Origin: Anoplopoma fimbria
Lineage: Eukaryota; Chordata; Actinopteri; Perciformes; Anoplopomatidae
NCBI RefSeq assembly: GCF_027596085.1
Contig: NC_072467.1
Coordinates: 12,500,976-12,564,975 of the forward strand
DNA length: 64,000 bases
Reading direction: 5' to 3'
Shown: piece after piece, positions 1 to 11,835 of the stretch
How positions within the stretch are numbered: the stretch's first letter is position 1
How the letters are laid out: every line of letters begins with the position of its first letter
Position numbers and translations under genes: made by a program
The notes under the pieces: model-generated
Database searches by the model: none
What the model was told of the DNA's origin: nothing
What the model saw: only the letters and a program-made list of their open reading frames with translations

Positions 1-1399
1 CGCCGCATTCCTAAATGAGCTGTAGAGCTGAGAGCGACTTTAAAGTGAGGCAGGAATAGGAATAGAGACGCTTCGATGAGATGCAATGAAAGCATGAATG
101 GCCTTATCTAAATCTGTGGAGGATAAAAATATAAAAAGCAAATAATAGAGAGGCTGCTGAAGGAGTCTGAGTGAACGAAAACTAAACCTTGGAAGAGGGA
201 GTTCTCTGATAACACCCACTTTATATTTTCTATAGCTTAATTATGACAATTTCAGACAAATGTCTAATAGGATAAAATTATGTTTTGGACAGACATGGAT
301 GTAAACTGCAACATGACTCATTGGCTGAGGCATACAACCATGAAACCATAATTAGTTCCCTTATTTTTTTAACTTAAAGGGCCAGTGTCATTGCGCTTTG
401 TTATGTTTTCATTACTGCATAATCACCTGAAATAGCCACAGAGTGCAAAACCTTGTTATAGCCACCTTCTCACTTGCATTGTTCCTAAAGTAGTGTTATT
501 ATGGTATGGATGGCTTCCTGGCGAGGCGAACGGCATTACCACGGCTTTGAACTCGGCAGTTTACTTTACCACAGTCTTAGAAAGTGAGGAGTGAGCGGAG
601 GGGTTTATCAGTTGGTAGGAAAGTGCAACCACACCTTTAACTATTCAGTTATACTATATGTCATTTTCACTTCCTAAAATAATGTCCCAAATAGTGTTTC
701 AAAGTTTTCTCCAAACTGTTAGGAAGACAGTTCTGGGGGGGAGAAAATACTAAAGCTTTTATGTATTTATTATTATTTTAAAGCATATTTAGTCTTTAAA
801 AAGAAATGGCATCCATTTATAATGTGGCAACCCACAATGTGGCAGATTTCAATTCTATTCTAGTGAGTTCACAACCTGGCAACCCAAGCCATCTTATTAT
901 TATTTAGGAATACATATTAGCGGCTTAATTTTAATATTCAAATGGATTTTAACATGAATAAACGTATTACTGATAACCCTTTAGAACTTTTCCTTAATAA
1001 AGCGGTACCTATTTTTCATCTGAAACCTCCCCTACTCCTTTCAAAGCTGCAGCAAAAGGTTACTGTTTAATTCTATTGTGCCTAGTAACTCTGTATCTTT
1101 AGCCCCAAATATTTCCTTTTCACCTAACCTCCTCTGGATCCTCGCTGAATGATTGCAACCGCATAAAGCCTATTGTGAATATGAGGAATAAAAGCAGCGC
1201 CACACTCCTGGGAGAGCTCTGACAATGGAGCAGCCTTGGCCTAGATGCAAATCATAGCCTCTTATTCAGACTATACTGTAAAACGCATGTGTGTGTGTGT
1301 ATGTGTGTGTGTGCACGTGCTTGCCGATCTTCAGAGGGGAGCGCCATGCTACCTCCTCATTAGGTGGCTCTGATAAAAGCGCTAAAACCATGTTCCTGA

Positions 1400-1645
1400 G
1401 TGGAGGGATGGAGAGAGGTGAGAGAAGACAAGAGAGAGGGAGGGAAAGAGAGAGTGAACAAAGAGGAGGAGGAAAGAGAGAGGGATGGAGAGAGAGACAG
1501 AGAGAGAAAGAGCGAGAGAGAGAGAGAGAACAAAAAAGTGTGTCGAGGACACAGAGAGTGTGGATTGGGGAGACGAGAGTATGCGGACATGTGGACTGTG
1601 TGTGAGGGAAAGAGAGAGAGAGAAAGAGAGAGAGAGAGCTCCCCT
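1400..1645. repeat. GA-rich purine tract
   Basis: On the plus strand this is a long imperfect polypurine stretch of GA, GGA and GAAA units. The overlapping long open frames on both strands (Arg/Glu-rich on plus, Ser/Leu-rich on minus) result from this composition and are not genes. Confidence 0.85.
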
Positions 1646-1776
1646 GTCCCTGCATTAGGCAACACTCACACTGAGGTGGCTGGGTCTCAGGATTAGTAGT
1701 TTAATTGGTACCTCAAGGAATAAAGGAGATTTAACAACAGTGGAGTGGTACCACGGGTGGGCTGCAGGGCCATGGT

Positions 1777-1777
<1 letters not shown>

Positions 1778-1872
<95 letters not shown>
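1778..1872. repeat. (AC)n microsatellite, about 47 units
   Basis: This is an uninterrupted AC array. A shorter interrupted TG tract lies at about 1289-1313. Confidence 0.97.
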
Positions 1873-1873
<1 letters not shown>

Positions 1874-2814
1874 GTTGTTATTCTACTTGTAAGAAAATTC
1901 TCTCAAACCATTCCCTTCGCTTATTTTTGTTGTAAAGTTTAGAACTTTTCTAGGTTTATAACCGTTTCAGAAAATATAACAGTTTCACGGTATGCAGTTT
2001 CGCTATCATTATTCTTTTTTTTTTTTAATATGTTTAGTAGTTGTACTACATTTTGTATTATTATTAATCATTATTATCATTGTTTTGTTTTATTATTAAT
2101 CATTATTATTGTAATTATTATTGTTATTATTATTATTAGTAGTAGAAGAAGTAGTTACAATGACCCTTATATGAAAGACCACAGAATTATAAAAGAAATA
2201 GCAGGGATCTATAACATGTTATGTTGGCTGCACTATAGAATGCAAAAATGAACTACCTATTTAAAAATAGCATCAGCTGATTATTATCAATTAACACATT
2301 CTTTAAGTGCGTGACCATACCGCAGATAAGCCAAAGTACACAGTGTGACGATTGTCAATTTTAATACTACAGTGATACCAGTATACCATTGCAACCCTGC
2401 CCATATTTCGATCAAAAGTCATTGTTAAAACCAAAGTCTGTTTCAAAATATTTGAAAATATAAATGCTTTCCCATAAATGCACATTGATACACACATGCA
2501 TGTTAAAATGATGCAGAGAAAAACAGCTCGTCAGAAACCTCTCCCCCGACACGTGGCCATGTGGAACAGCTGTAAACATCGTACAAGCTAAATACTAATT
2601 TCTATGTAGTACAAAAGTATTATCAGTAAACTATATTTAAAGTACAGTACCAAAAGCAAAAGTAATCAGAATGTCCCATTTCATAAGTATGTATATTATT
2701 TTAATGCATTGTAAACATTGATGCATCAATGTTGTTCATCATTTCAAATTTGCAGATGGTTAAAGTGGACCTACTTTTAATTACTTTACATTCGGCTGGG
2801 TAGCTTGTGAATTT

Positions 2815-2860
2815 AAACAAGGGATCAATAAAGTCTTGACTAAACTTTAATATTATCCTA
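2815..2860 (+). repeat. Possible LINE 3' tail fragment
   Basis: The words GGGATCAATAAAGTCTTGAC resemble the 3' ends of fish non-LTR elements, which often finish in GGGATCAATAAAGT. No coding part is attached. It is only a short similarity. Confidence 0.3.
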
Positions 2861-3039
2861 AAATAATAATACAACAAAATGTATTCATTTTTTTAACTTT
2901 GTATTAAAAATGTTAATCTGCAAAACAACTAAAGTCATCAATTAAATGTTGTCAGGCTTTTAACAGAGTAGAAGTATTAAGTATCAGAAAAAGGAAATAC
3001 TACAAAAAAGTGCATGTACCTCACTAATTGAGTGAATGT

Positions 3040-3235
3040 ATTTAGCTTTTTTCCATCACTGGAATCCATCCAATAGTTGTTGAGATACTTCTCAACAACT
3101 TCTCTGAGAAAACTTTGACCTAAGATTAATCCACTGGGGACCATGAACGTCAAATACATGGCAATCCACCCAGTAGTTGTGGAGATATTTCAGTCTGGAC
3201 CAAAGAGGTGAACCGACTGACCGACACTTCCATCC
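3040..3235 (+). repeat. Dispersed repeat F, copy 1 (partly doubled)
   Basis: The core words are CATGGCAATCCACCCAGTAG, TGTGGAGATATTTCAGTCTG, then GACCAAAG..GACCGACTGACCGAC. A partial copy of the same text (ATCCATCCAATAGTTGTTGA) lies just before it at about 3065. The family recurs at 16140-16275 and partly at 19650-19730. It resembles a repeat I know to be common in perciform genomes. No coding capacity. Confidence 0.65.
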
Positions 3236-3330
3236 CATGAGCCACGCTGTCAGGCAGCATGGTTGAAAAATGAAAGAAGAAACTAGGAAAGGGAGAGTCC
3301 AGAGAGTGCAGTAGAGTCTGAGCCGAGATA

Positions 3331-3435
3331 AGATAAGATGCTTTATTTATTATTCCGTGTGAAACACAATGAAATCTGGTTTTAGCAGCAAATATCAACA
3401 ATTCTGAGAGTAGATGGCTCGCACATGCCAACATT
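3331..3435 (-). repeat. LINE 3' tail fragment (ATCTT-type end)
   Basis: The plus strand shows GATAAGATAAGATGCTTTATT followed by ..AAACACAATGAAATCTGGTTTTAGCAGCA. Read on the minus strand it ends in repeated ATCTT units, as the 3' tails of several fish non-LTR retrotransposons do. No reverse transcriptase remains. Confidence 0.5.
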
Positions 3436-4384
3436 CTCACTGGAGGATATATTCAGGATAACTCCATTAGGTTTTTCCACAAGGACTATGATGTCATGCT
3501 TTGTAGATCTCAATGAAAATGCATCTTGAACAAAAAGGGAAATCCTCCCTGGATTCCCTGGCGTCTCACATGGAGCTCAGCAACAACACTTCCCTGTGAA
3601 CTACTTAATGGCGGTGAGCTGTATTATATGGAGCATGTATGCCGCCACTGCCTGATCGCGCCTTCAGTTTGCGAAAGCCTCATTCATAATGCAGTGAGAT
3701 AAGAGTGCTCGTCACAATTCCTGTTATATCGCTTTAAATAACGACTTAACCTTTCAGCTCTGTGGTGTAGCAAATTAATTTGAGCGTCATAACTACTTTG
3801 ACCTGTTTTGGTTGACCTATGCTGTTCCCAGTATGTGTTTACAGTCTGCTGTGCAGATTTTGTGCACTTCAGGTGTTCAATATCATTGTGTAATTGTACT
3901 AGTTTAACTCAACAGATACACTGCTCTCAGATCAACGATTCTATTCTAAGAACCTTCACACATTAATGGCTCCCTTCGCTGGTCGAGAGGATACGACTCC
4001 TCTGGAAGATGGATGACAGAGGTATGTATAAATAGAGCGGTAAGCGGAGATGACAGACAGAGAGAGGGGGGAGGTATGATGGATTGATACAGGATATAGA
4101 GAAATGGAGTGGTGAGAGAAGGGAAAAGGGGGTAAAAGAGAGAAGGGAAGTGAGAGATGCTCTGCATCTTTAATCAGCGTCATCAGGCCTCCAGCCCAAA
4201 CAATGAGAGGCTAAAAAGAGAGCTGCCGAGTGAAGATATGCTGGGAGAAGAGAGTTGTTAGGCAGTTCGTTTTCAAAGTTAAAATCAAAAGGAAGTTTTT
4301 TGAGAAGATATCTGTTCATCCTTGGTGTTTTTTCGTATTTGGTCAAAATTGAAATTACCAAAGAAATGACCAGACATTTTTATA

Positions 4385-4475
4385 TCTCCTTAAAGGAAAA
4401 GTTCTTCATCTTGGGGATATGTTTATTCGCTTTCTAGCCGAGAGTTACTGTAGATGAGAGGACTGATCTTACTTT
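4385..4475 (+). repeat. Dispersed repeat D, copy 1 (5' part)
   Basis: The text TTAAAGGAAAAGTTCTTCAT, then TTGGGGATATGTTTATTCGC, then TTTCTAGCCGAGAGTTA matches the start of a common teleost repeat. Its later part (AGCTTAGCATAAAGAC) appears in the copies near 41.7 and 48.1 kb. Confidence 0.55.
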
Positions 4476-5035
4476 CATGTCTGTGTGTTAAAGTTACTGT
4501 GAGGAACTTTTAACTGGTTATGAAACAGTCTCAAATTAATACTGATGGCTCTATATGACCTACATAAGTATACGAGACCATCAGCAAGATGATTGGCTAT
4601 TTCTATATTGTAATTCTTTATGGTTGTCATTGGGGTAACCGGGTCGGATTCAGCACGAAATCGATGTGAAATCATACAAGTTTACCAGAAACTCCTTCAG
4701 CTTAGACTCAAGTGGGGCCCCCCGCAGCAACCAGCCCAGAAATGGACAGACCCAGAACCGACTCCTCCTCTGACCAGGAGCAGAGCTTCGCCTCACTACT
4801 ACTCCACCACCGGCCACACTGGGGGCTAACACCAACACCGTGCTGCAGGAGACCCAGGCCGTATTGCTGGGCGTGCTGGAGGGAAGGGAGGCACAGGAGA
4901 GCAGGGCAAACTGTCAGACCCTGCTGTGAGAGTTTTTTCCAATGGAATCTGGTGCTCGGAAACACTACTGCTTTTGTCAACAGGGACCGCCAAAAGCAAC
5001 ACTAAAATAAAATGTTCCTCATAGCAACTTGAACT
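4475..5035 (+). repeat. Dispersed repeat B, plus copy, with a short conserved frame
   Basis: The element includes a frame reading GANTNTVLQETQAVLLGVLE, then GREAQESRANCQTLL and a stop near 4929. After it comes CGGAAACACTACTGCTTTTG, then the AATGTTCCTCATAG tail. An inverted copy lies at about 7165-7460. I do not recognise the protein. It may be part of a transposable element. Confidence 0.6.
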
Positions 5036-6237
5036 TATACACAGGTAAATTAAATTTGAACACTGCATTCAACCAATCTTAAGCATTTTTAGGAGCGATT
5101 AGCTGCTGTGAAGCTCCCATGGGGGCAATTTAGCTATAAAACAACTGACAGCAGCAGCATTTACCTTTTAAATTCCAAAAGTCACACAGTCATATCTGTG
5201 ATATGAGCTCTGCAAACGTTACTTTATAACTCCTTATGACAGCTAACACCTGGAGGAAGTCCAGGTAATCTTCCTTTGTATAATGCAGGACAAATATAGT
5301 ACTGAGTGTACACGAGCTGCAGACGACTCAGCAAGTGTTTATGTAACATTAATAAAAAGAAACGACTAGTGTGAATCTGTGCTAGCGTTTAAAGCTAACT
5401 ATCTTCTACTATATTAGTAGTATACTAACTTTACACCTGGATGGGACCAAATGTGTAGCAGGGGAGATCCTGAATGCTCTTTGTATGCTTTAAAGAGATA
5501 TGACATGCACCAGTCTATAGAGCACCACAGATGCGTTCTAGCAACACTGGCTCTCAAATGTCACCGCTGTCCTGGGAAACACCCACCAGAACGCCTGAAC
5601 CCCAGACGCTGATTCCACTTTTTAGAAATGGAAAAATATGAGCAGCAGCTGCTGCATCACTACAGTTTATCTTCTCTTACTCTAAAACGCCAGAGGTTAA
5701 AATCACTCAAAAAAGGTGCTGTCTGTAGCATTTTTCTAACATTAGTGTCAATTAAATGTTATACCTTTGAATAAAATAAATGATAAACCGAGCAGGATAA
5801 ACACGTTGGAAGTGATTTCGCCTTCAACTTCAACTGACACCTGGCAGAGTTGTGGCAATCTAGCAGTCAAGCTGCATAACTCACAGTAATCACTGTTTGT
5901 GTAACTGAAAGACTCAATATCCCTTTCATATCATCCCAGACAGTAAAATCATTTTTCATTTTATCAGTGAGTTACTCACAATCCTGTAATGTGTGCTTGC
6001 GAAAAGTCACATCAGGAGGAGAATTCTCAATGGCAAACGGAAATTTAGTTTGCAGCAATGGAGGGAGAAAGGAAAGAACTATCACAACAGTCATGATTTC
6101 CGTTTGGTGCATCAAAGTCTTCAGCATCATGCTGTTGATGACACAGAACAGGACATACTCCCTTATACTGTGTATATATATATGTTATACAGTATATACT
6201 GTCAGCTGTGCAGAGTTCTCCGTCCTTTGCACCAGCC

Positions 6238-7065
6238 TCAGAATTAGAATCAGAAGCTGTTTATTGCCAAGTATGCTACACATATAAGGAATTTGGCTGC
6301 GTGATTAATTTGTGAGTTACAGTAAATAAAAAACGAAGTGCAATAATAAAGACATGATTTAAAAATAAAAATGCGCAAATATAAAATAAATATGGTAAAT
6401 AAAAATGTTAAAACAGGTATATTATATTATTAAAGTGTCAAAATGTGCAGCGGTGTATAACTGTGAGAAATTGTCCTGAGGATGTAAGTGTCTGAGTCAG
6501 TGGGGCTCCTGGGCTTTGTTGATCAACCCAACTGCAGATGGGGAGAAACTGTTTTTGTGGCATGAGGTGTTGGTCCTGATGGACCGCAGCCTCCTGCCAG
6601 AGGGAAGGGGCTCAAAGAGTTTGTGTCAGCTTCAATCTTTCTTGCCTGCCTCAGGGTCCTGGAGACGAACGAGTCGTGGAGGGACGGCAGATTGCAGCCG
6701 ATCACCTTCTCAGCAGAGTGGATGATACGCTGCAGTCTGCCCTTGTCCTTGGCAGTGGCAGCAGCGTACCAGACGATGATGGAGGAGGACAAGACGGACT
6801 CAATGATGATAGTGTAGAAGTGCACCATCATTGTCTTTGGCAGGCTGAACTTCTTCACCTGCCGCAGGAAGTACATCCTCTGCTGAGCCTTCTTTGTGAT
6901 GGAGCTGATGTCAAGCTCCTACTTGAGGTCCTGGGTTATTGTTGAGCCGAGGAAGCAGAAGGACTCCACAGCGTTGACGAGGGAGTCACACAGGGTGACA
7001 GGGGCAGGTGAGAGTGCGCTCTTGCTGAAATCCACAACCATCTTCACTGTCTTTAAATCCTCACA
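6238..7065 (-). pseudogene. Broken L2-like LINE: reverse transcriptase C-terminus and 3' tail
   Basis: Read on the minus strand from about 7065, the sequence encodes KTVKMVVDFSKS..., then VESFCFLGSTITQDLK, a TAG at 6919-6921 where related elements have Trp, and ELDISSITKKAQQRMYFLRQ. After it come KKFSLP..., FYTIIIESVLSSSIIVWY, RIIHSAEKVIGCNLPSL and a decayed end. This is the C-terminal part of the reverse transcriptase of fish L2/Maui-type non-LTR retrotransposons. The 3' tail at 6238-6300 (CAAATTCCTTATATGTGTAG, CATACTTGGCAATAAACAGC, TTCTGATTCTAATTCTGA in transcript sense) is the usual end of that family with its short terminal repeats. It is 5'-truncated and inactive. Confidence 0.85.
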
Positions 7066-7164
7066 GAGCCGTCGAAATAATTGGAGACTGAAAGTCTTGA
7101 TAACAGAAAGCCTGTGTTACAAAAGGTGCTTATGGATTGGCTATACTGAGTTGCTGGAGTACCT

Positions 7165-7460
7165 CTTTTAAGCTACTATGAGGAACTTCCATTTTGTGTT
7201 GATTATGGTGGCCCCTGTAGACAAACCGGTAGTGTTTCCAATCACCAGGGTCCCTATGGAAAACTTAGCATTTTACTACAGCAGGGTCTGACAGTCTGCC
7301 CAAGCACTCCTGATCAGGTTCTCCCTTGCCTCTCCTCCCTCCAGGAGGCCCAGTAATATGGCCTGGGTCTCCAGCAGCGTGGTGTCAGTGTTTGCTCCCA
7401 GCGTGGAGAAGGCCCTAAGGCCGAAGTCGGCACTCTGGCTGGATCCAGGTCTGTCCATGT
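7165..7460 (-). repeat. Dispersed repeat B, minus copy, with the same frame
   Basis: On the minus strand a 60-codon frame (7276-7458) reads ..TLGANTDTTLLETQAILL, then GLLEGGEARENLIRSAWADC and QTLL. This is clearly related to the plus copy at 4.8-4.9 kb but has about five extra residues before the final CQTLL. The tail CCGGTTTGTCTACAGGGGCC and ATGGAAGTTCCTCATAGTAG also matches that copy. The two copies flank the LINE remnant in opposite orientation. Confidence 0.65.
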
Positions 7461-9136
7461 AGGGCTGGTCATTGCCGGAGACCCAGCTAGAGTCTGTGCT
7501 AATGATCTCAGCTAGTGTTCTTATTTATGTAGGTAATAACACTCAAAAGGTTATATACACATTCTAAAGGTCCTGATTCTCCTTTACAACAGCCATGAAA
7601 CTTTAATGCAATGTTTCAGTCTGTCGATGAACTTTATGTAACTTACTCATGTGTCTACGGTGATGTTGGGATAACTGTTCACACACAGATATTTTAGGAA
7701 GTATTATTCTTATAACTGCATGTGAACAGGTCATGGGTGGGTCCAGTGAGGGATTAGAGGTACAAGGCTTCGATCTGTGGGATTCTACAGATGTACATGC
7801 CCTATTGATATCAGATAGCACACTGACTTTGAGGAATTGCAAAATGCTTGTCTAAACTTTTCTTTCCAAAAGCCTTACATACTCCAGCTCAGAGAATGTG
7901 TTCTGCCTTCCCAGGAGATCTGCTGTCTTTGTTTTCTAAACCCTCTCTCCTAATGTCACTAAATACACACTGATACTGACCTAACTGCCCTGAAAGGTTT
8001 AAAAATGCATCTTCAAATACTTAAACTCTGCATGCTACCTATTGAACTTGATGATAGGTGATTTATACTGCTCTGGTTGAAACCATGCTATTGCAATTTA
8101 ATTTTGCAGTTGGCTGATCTGGAGCCAGGTGACGTATAAGAAGCCAGCTTTCATCACCAACCGTCCCCTCCTCCCTGCCCCCTCTCATAAAACCAACTCT
8201 CCCAACTCTGCAGTGAAAGTGAGAAGTAGCCATTACCCTTTCAGTTAGCCTGCTAATTGCTAGCAATAATGCTAACCGCTAGCATACAAGGTTACAATGG
8301 GTTACAAGGGTCTTTATTTGTCATTGTACGACAGGGTTGCACAACAAACTTTAGACTGTAGTCCCAATTTGCTAAATAGGAAAGTTAGCAAAAAACAACA
8401 AAAAATATATATATGGAGGGTGGAGGGTGAATTAGTTAGCCCTAATGCTAATTACTAGCATACACATATCAAAGCATTGCATGTAAACTCAAGTTTGTAC
8501 TGTATTTTTCACTATAACAGCTCCCTTTATAGCACTTACCTGATCATCATTTTAACAATAGTCAGCACGCTTGCGATAACCATTAGCGCTAGTGATTAGC
8601 AAATGCTAACTGAAAGGGCAAAGGCCATCATAAATGGTATTTAAACAATTAAGCTCACTACATGTTAGTGTAACATAGACCAAGCCAAGCAGTTCATGTG
8701 GTGCTTTTCGTGTTCTGTAAAGCATGAAATCATGGTAGAGTTAGCAAGCTAGCTAGCTAACAAGCCAGTCCCTAAATTAGTAAAATTTAACAACTTAATG
8801 TTCATCCGCACACTCCTCATTGCTATAGCCAGCTTATCAGTCATCAATACAAATTTCACCAGATTTTGTGTCGTGCTGATGTCTTGATTTAAAAGTCCAA
8901 AGAAAAGAGAGTCTTGCGCTGTGATCTTAATGCTACCCTGGTTACGAAAATGAGCAAACAATAGACGTTACTGTGCGTGTCTTAACCACTTTACCAGCCC
9001 TGCCCATGTCATTTTTCCACATTCTTAAGGCATTTTTTGTCTAATTTCCACTCCCGAGTCATTTCAGCCTAAACTTTTAGGTTTGAGGTTTAGTTTTCTC
9101 TTTGACCTCAAACTGTATGTGCGTGATTTAACCAAC

Positions 9137-9287
9137 CTGCAGATGGAGTGTATCTCGTGTGTGTCCTCGTCCTTGCGGCCGTTGTTGGCGAGACTGTCTC
9201 CCAGCGCCATCAGACACTGAGCGAAACCCTTATAGATAGAGTGACACCTTCTGGCCGACGACGCAGCAACAGGGCACGGGCTGAGCA
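9137..9287 (-). CDS. nrn1l: Neuritin-like (NRN1L) exon 2: first half of the Cys-rich domain
   Basis: This exon encodes MLSPCPVAASSARRCHSIYK, GFAQCLMALGDSLANNGRKD and EDTHEIHSIC, plus two bases of the next codon. The pattern C-x-x-[IV]-[YF]-x-GF-x-x-CL-x-x-LGDS, followed by an Ile/Val-Cys at the exon end, is diagnostic of neuritin (CPG15) proteins, which are secreted, GPI-anchored factors acting on neurite growth and synapses. The SIYKGFAQCL wording is nearer NRN1L than NRN1, as I remember them. Acceptor CTCCAG is at 9288-9293 and donor GTTGGT at 9131-9136. The third exon (WxDFHxC part and GPI signal) is not in the window. The 5' splice junction phase matches exon 1 at 50253-50310. A plus-strand frame over the same bases is a shadow. 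Confidence 0.93.
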
Positions 9288-11589
9288 CTGGAGAACACAC
9301 ACACAAAAAAGAAAACACACAGACAAAAGATTAAATCATGTTGAGAACACTAGTTAATATAAACTGGGAAATCAATCTGAGCAGAAAAAACAATGCAGCC
9401 GTTGAAAATAAATCTATTTCTGTTAATTGTTGTTAATGGCTGAAGCTGTGGGACCAGAGTGAGATGAGTGCATGTAAAAAACACTCGGCTGTCCAGTGAG
9501 TGTCACTGCTGTCTATGCAGCTTTTTGTTTCAATGATAGACTTAGAGGTTGAGTATTATCCATCAGACACGAGGAGCTACAGACAGCTGTGGGTCCTTTC
9601 CCCCTCTCGCTCATTCAGCGTTTGAAGTCGGCTGCTGATCGATGGCTCACATCAAAGATGAGAGCTGTCAAGGCTCGTTGACCAGGAAATGGAGATGTAA
9701 CAGAAGAGAAATGCATTTATTCATTCCCAGTGATCCGATTCTGTTCGGAGCAACAACACACACAATTGTGTTTGAATGCAGCCAGGACCCAATCACCTTG
9801 ACACAGCTTATGTTTACTGACACCTTTGATTACTCGACAATACACACTATTTCCACCAATATACACTCATTCATTTTTTAAGCTGTCAAAGCCAAAAACA
9901 ACAAAGATGAGAGCTGCGATGTTAAATCAAAACAGTAAAGTTGCATGTCTGAAAAATCTAAATAATGAGACAAAAGAAGTGAAAAAACTCTTAATTACTG
10001 CAGCTTTAAATTCTAAAATGTAAATGCAGTGCCTCTGAACTCTAAACTTGCACCAACTGCAGATTATTTTTTATAAAAATAAACCAACCAGAAGCAACAA
10101 CAACATATCATGTCAGGTGTCAACCTGCTCAGGTTGTCAGCATGGATTGTCAAGACAGTTGCTGACAGAGAATAAGCAAGAAAAAGAAGAAGAAATGCTG
10201 CTTTCTGTCACTTCTAAGTAGGTACAAAGATTTGGGTAGGAACTGAAGAACATCATTTCATAGGGGAAAGGCATTTTAAGGGCAGGTGTCAGGAAGTAAC
10301 AAAGGTTACATATACCTACGCAGTTATGCATTTGTTTATTCACTATGTTGGTGATGATTTCTGATTTGAGGTCCACAACATGACGGATCATTTGTAAATG
10401 TTGCTAAACTCAGTCACACTGAATCCATAAAAAGTCCACATACAGTCATGTTGCAGAGGCTAAAAAAAACAACAATTAGAGGCCCATTCAGGAAACCACT
10501 TCTTGTTCATGTCTTGAAAACGTGGAGAAACCCCCATCGAAAACTTCTCAAAGGATTTCAAAACCAGCAACTAAAGTGCACAAACACACACACACCCCCG
10601 AGAACCCAGTCTCACAAGACATTTACTTTGTACATAGCTATTTACAGCGTCTCACCAAAGCCCAAAACTGTTTGTTGAGTCAGACTTGAGGAGGAGAAAT
10701 CTCATCCAGAGAGATCCGTGTTTGGTTGATGAATTTAAAATAATTATCTGCAATCATTAAATCGTTTTGGCGTTGTACCGTCATTTATAGGGGATTGAAA
10801 AGACAAGGAAGAAAGCTTCATTGTACCCACTGCAGAGACCTAGAGCTACTCTGGGAGTGGACACCGCTGTTTGATTAGGCTGATCCTTTCATGTCTTTTA
10901 AGCAGCAGAAGCAAATTAATGTGAATTAGAAGCCTGAGAAGAATTTGAGGAGCGGATAAGTGTCATGGAAACAGAAGATGCAATTATTCCATCACAGGCT
11001 TTTCAATTTTCCGATCTCACTTCCTTCATTCAACTCAGAGATTCTTTGCCCTTTCTCGACATTTTCAGCCCAGTTCAAGACCTTTGAATCACCGTCCACA
11101 ACTCTAGATTTCTCATTGATTCAAATAGGTCCGGGGTTGACATGAACTTAATGCCAGAGACCTCACATTATGTCCCATGTGTAATTAGGTTTGGGCAACA
11201 AAAACACTTTGGTTAAGGTTAGGGAAAGGTTGTTATTTGGGTAAACATGTGTCCTGTGCTACCAATTGTAGACTAATCTTTATTTAACAAGTAGCATGGT
11301 CTTTCCCCAACCTTAAAGTTACAATCCTTATGGTTATCATAAAATTAAACCCTGTGTTCCATGCTATTTATGGTCAGCATTTGATCAGCAACAGCCATTC
11401 AATGCATTTTCATTCAGCAATTACCTCTTTGTTAGTAGTGGTGGGGTCCGCCATTCTAGCGTTAGACAAATTGCTAATGTAGGCATGAGGGATTTGCGGG
11501 AAAACAATGCATCCTTGTAATCCAGAATTGATCTCATTAATATTATCCTCAGTGTGAACTGTTCAATAATTTACAGTTGTATCAGATCA

Positions 11590-11835
11590 GAGCTGTCAGT
11601 CACAAGAAACCAACGTATCTTCATACAAAGGTTTGTATAATATCTTCCAAAAAATTATACCAAATCTTTTGAGCTTTTAAGTCCAGCAACACATGTACAT
11701 CATGCATATAGTCTTTTCAAAATAAAATCCTGTCTTCACAGGACCAAACTTATTTAGGTTAAAGGTAACAAAATTACTTATTTAGGTTAAGGAAAAGATT
11801 GTGGTATGTGTTCTATGGAAGTAGTGTTAAGTTTC
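11590..11835 (+). repeat. Dispersed repeat E, copy 1
   Basis: Shared words with the copies at 28.8 and 35.1-35.4 kb are GTTTGTATAATATCTT, CATGCATATAGTCTTTTCAA, AATAAAATCC, TTCACAGGA and GGTTAAGGAAAAGATTGTGG. No coding capacity. Confidence 0.7.

Larger units (their letters stand above)
1..9136 (-). other. nrn1l: nrn1l intron 2, left part
   Basis: Everything left of exon 2 should be intron 2, since a neuritin third exon (expected WxDFHxC) could not be found here on the minus strand. The first 1.2 kb and 7.5-9.1 kb hold AT-rich unique DNA with nothing I recognise. The repeats in between are listed separately. Confidence 0.55.

Noticed and set aside
5925..5965. Possible neuritin exon 3 (WDD on the minus strand)
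   Set aside because: The reading continues WDDMKGILS without the expected FHxC and without a following cysteine pattern or splice acceptor.
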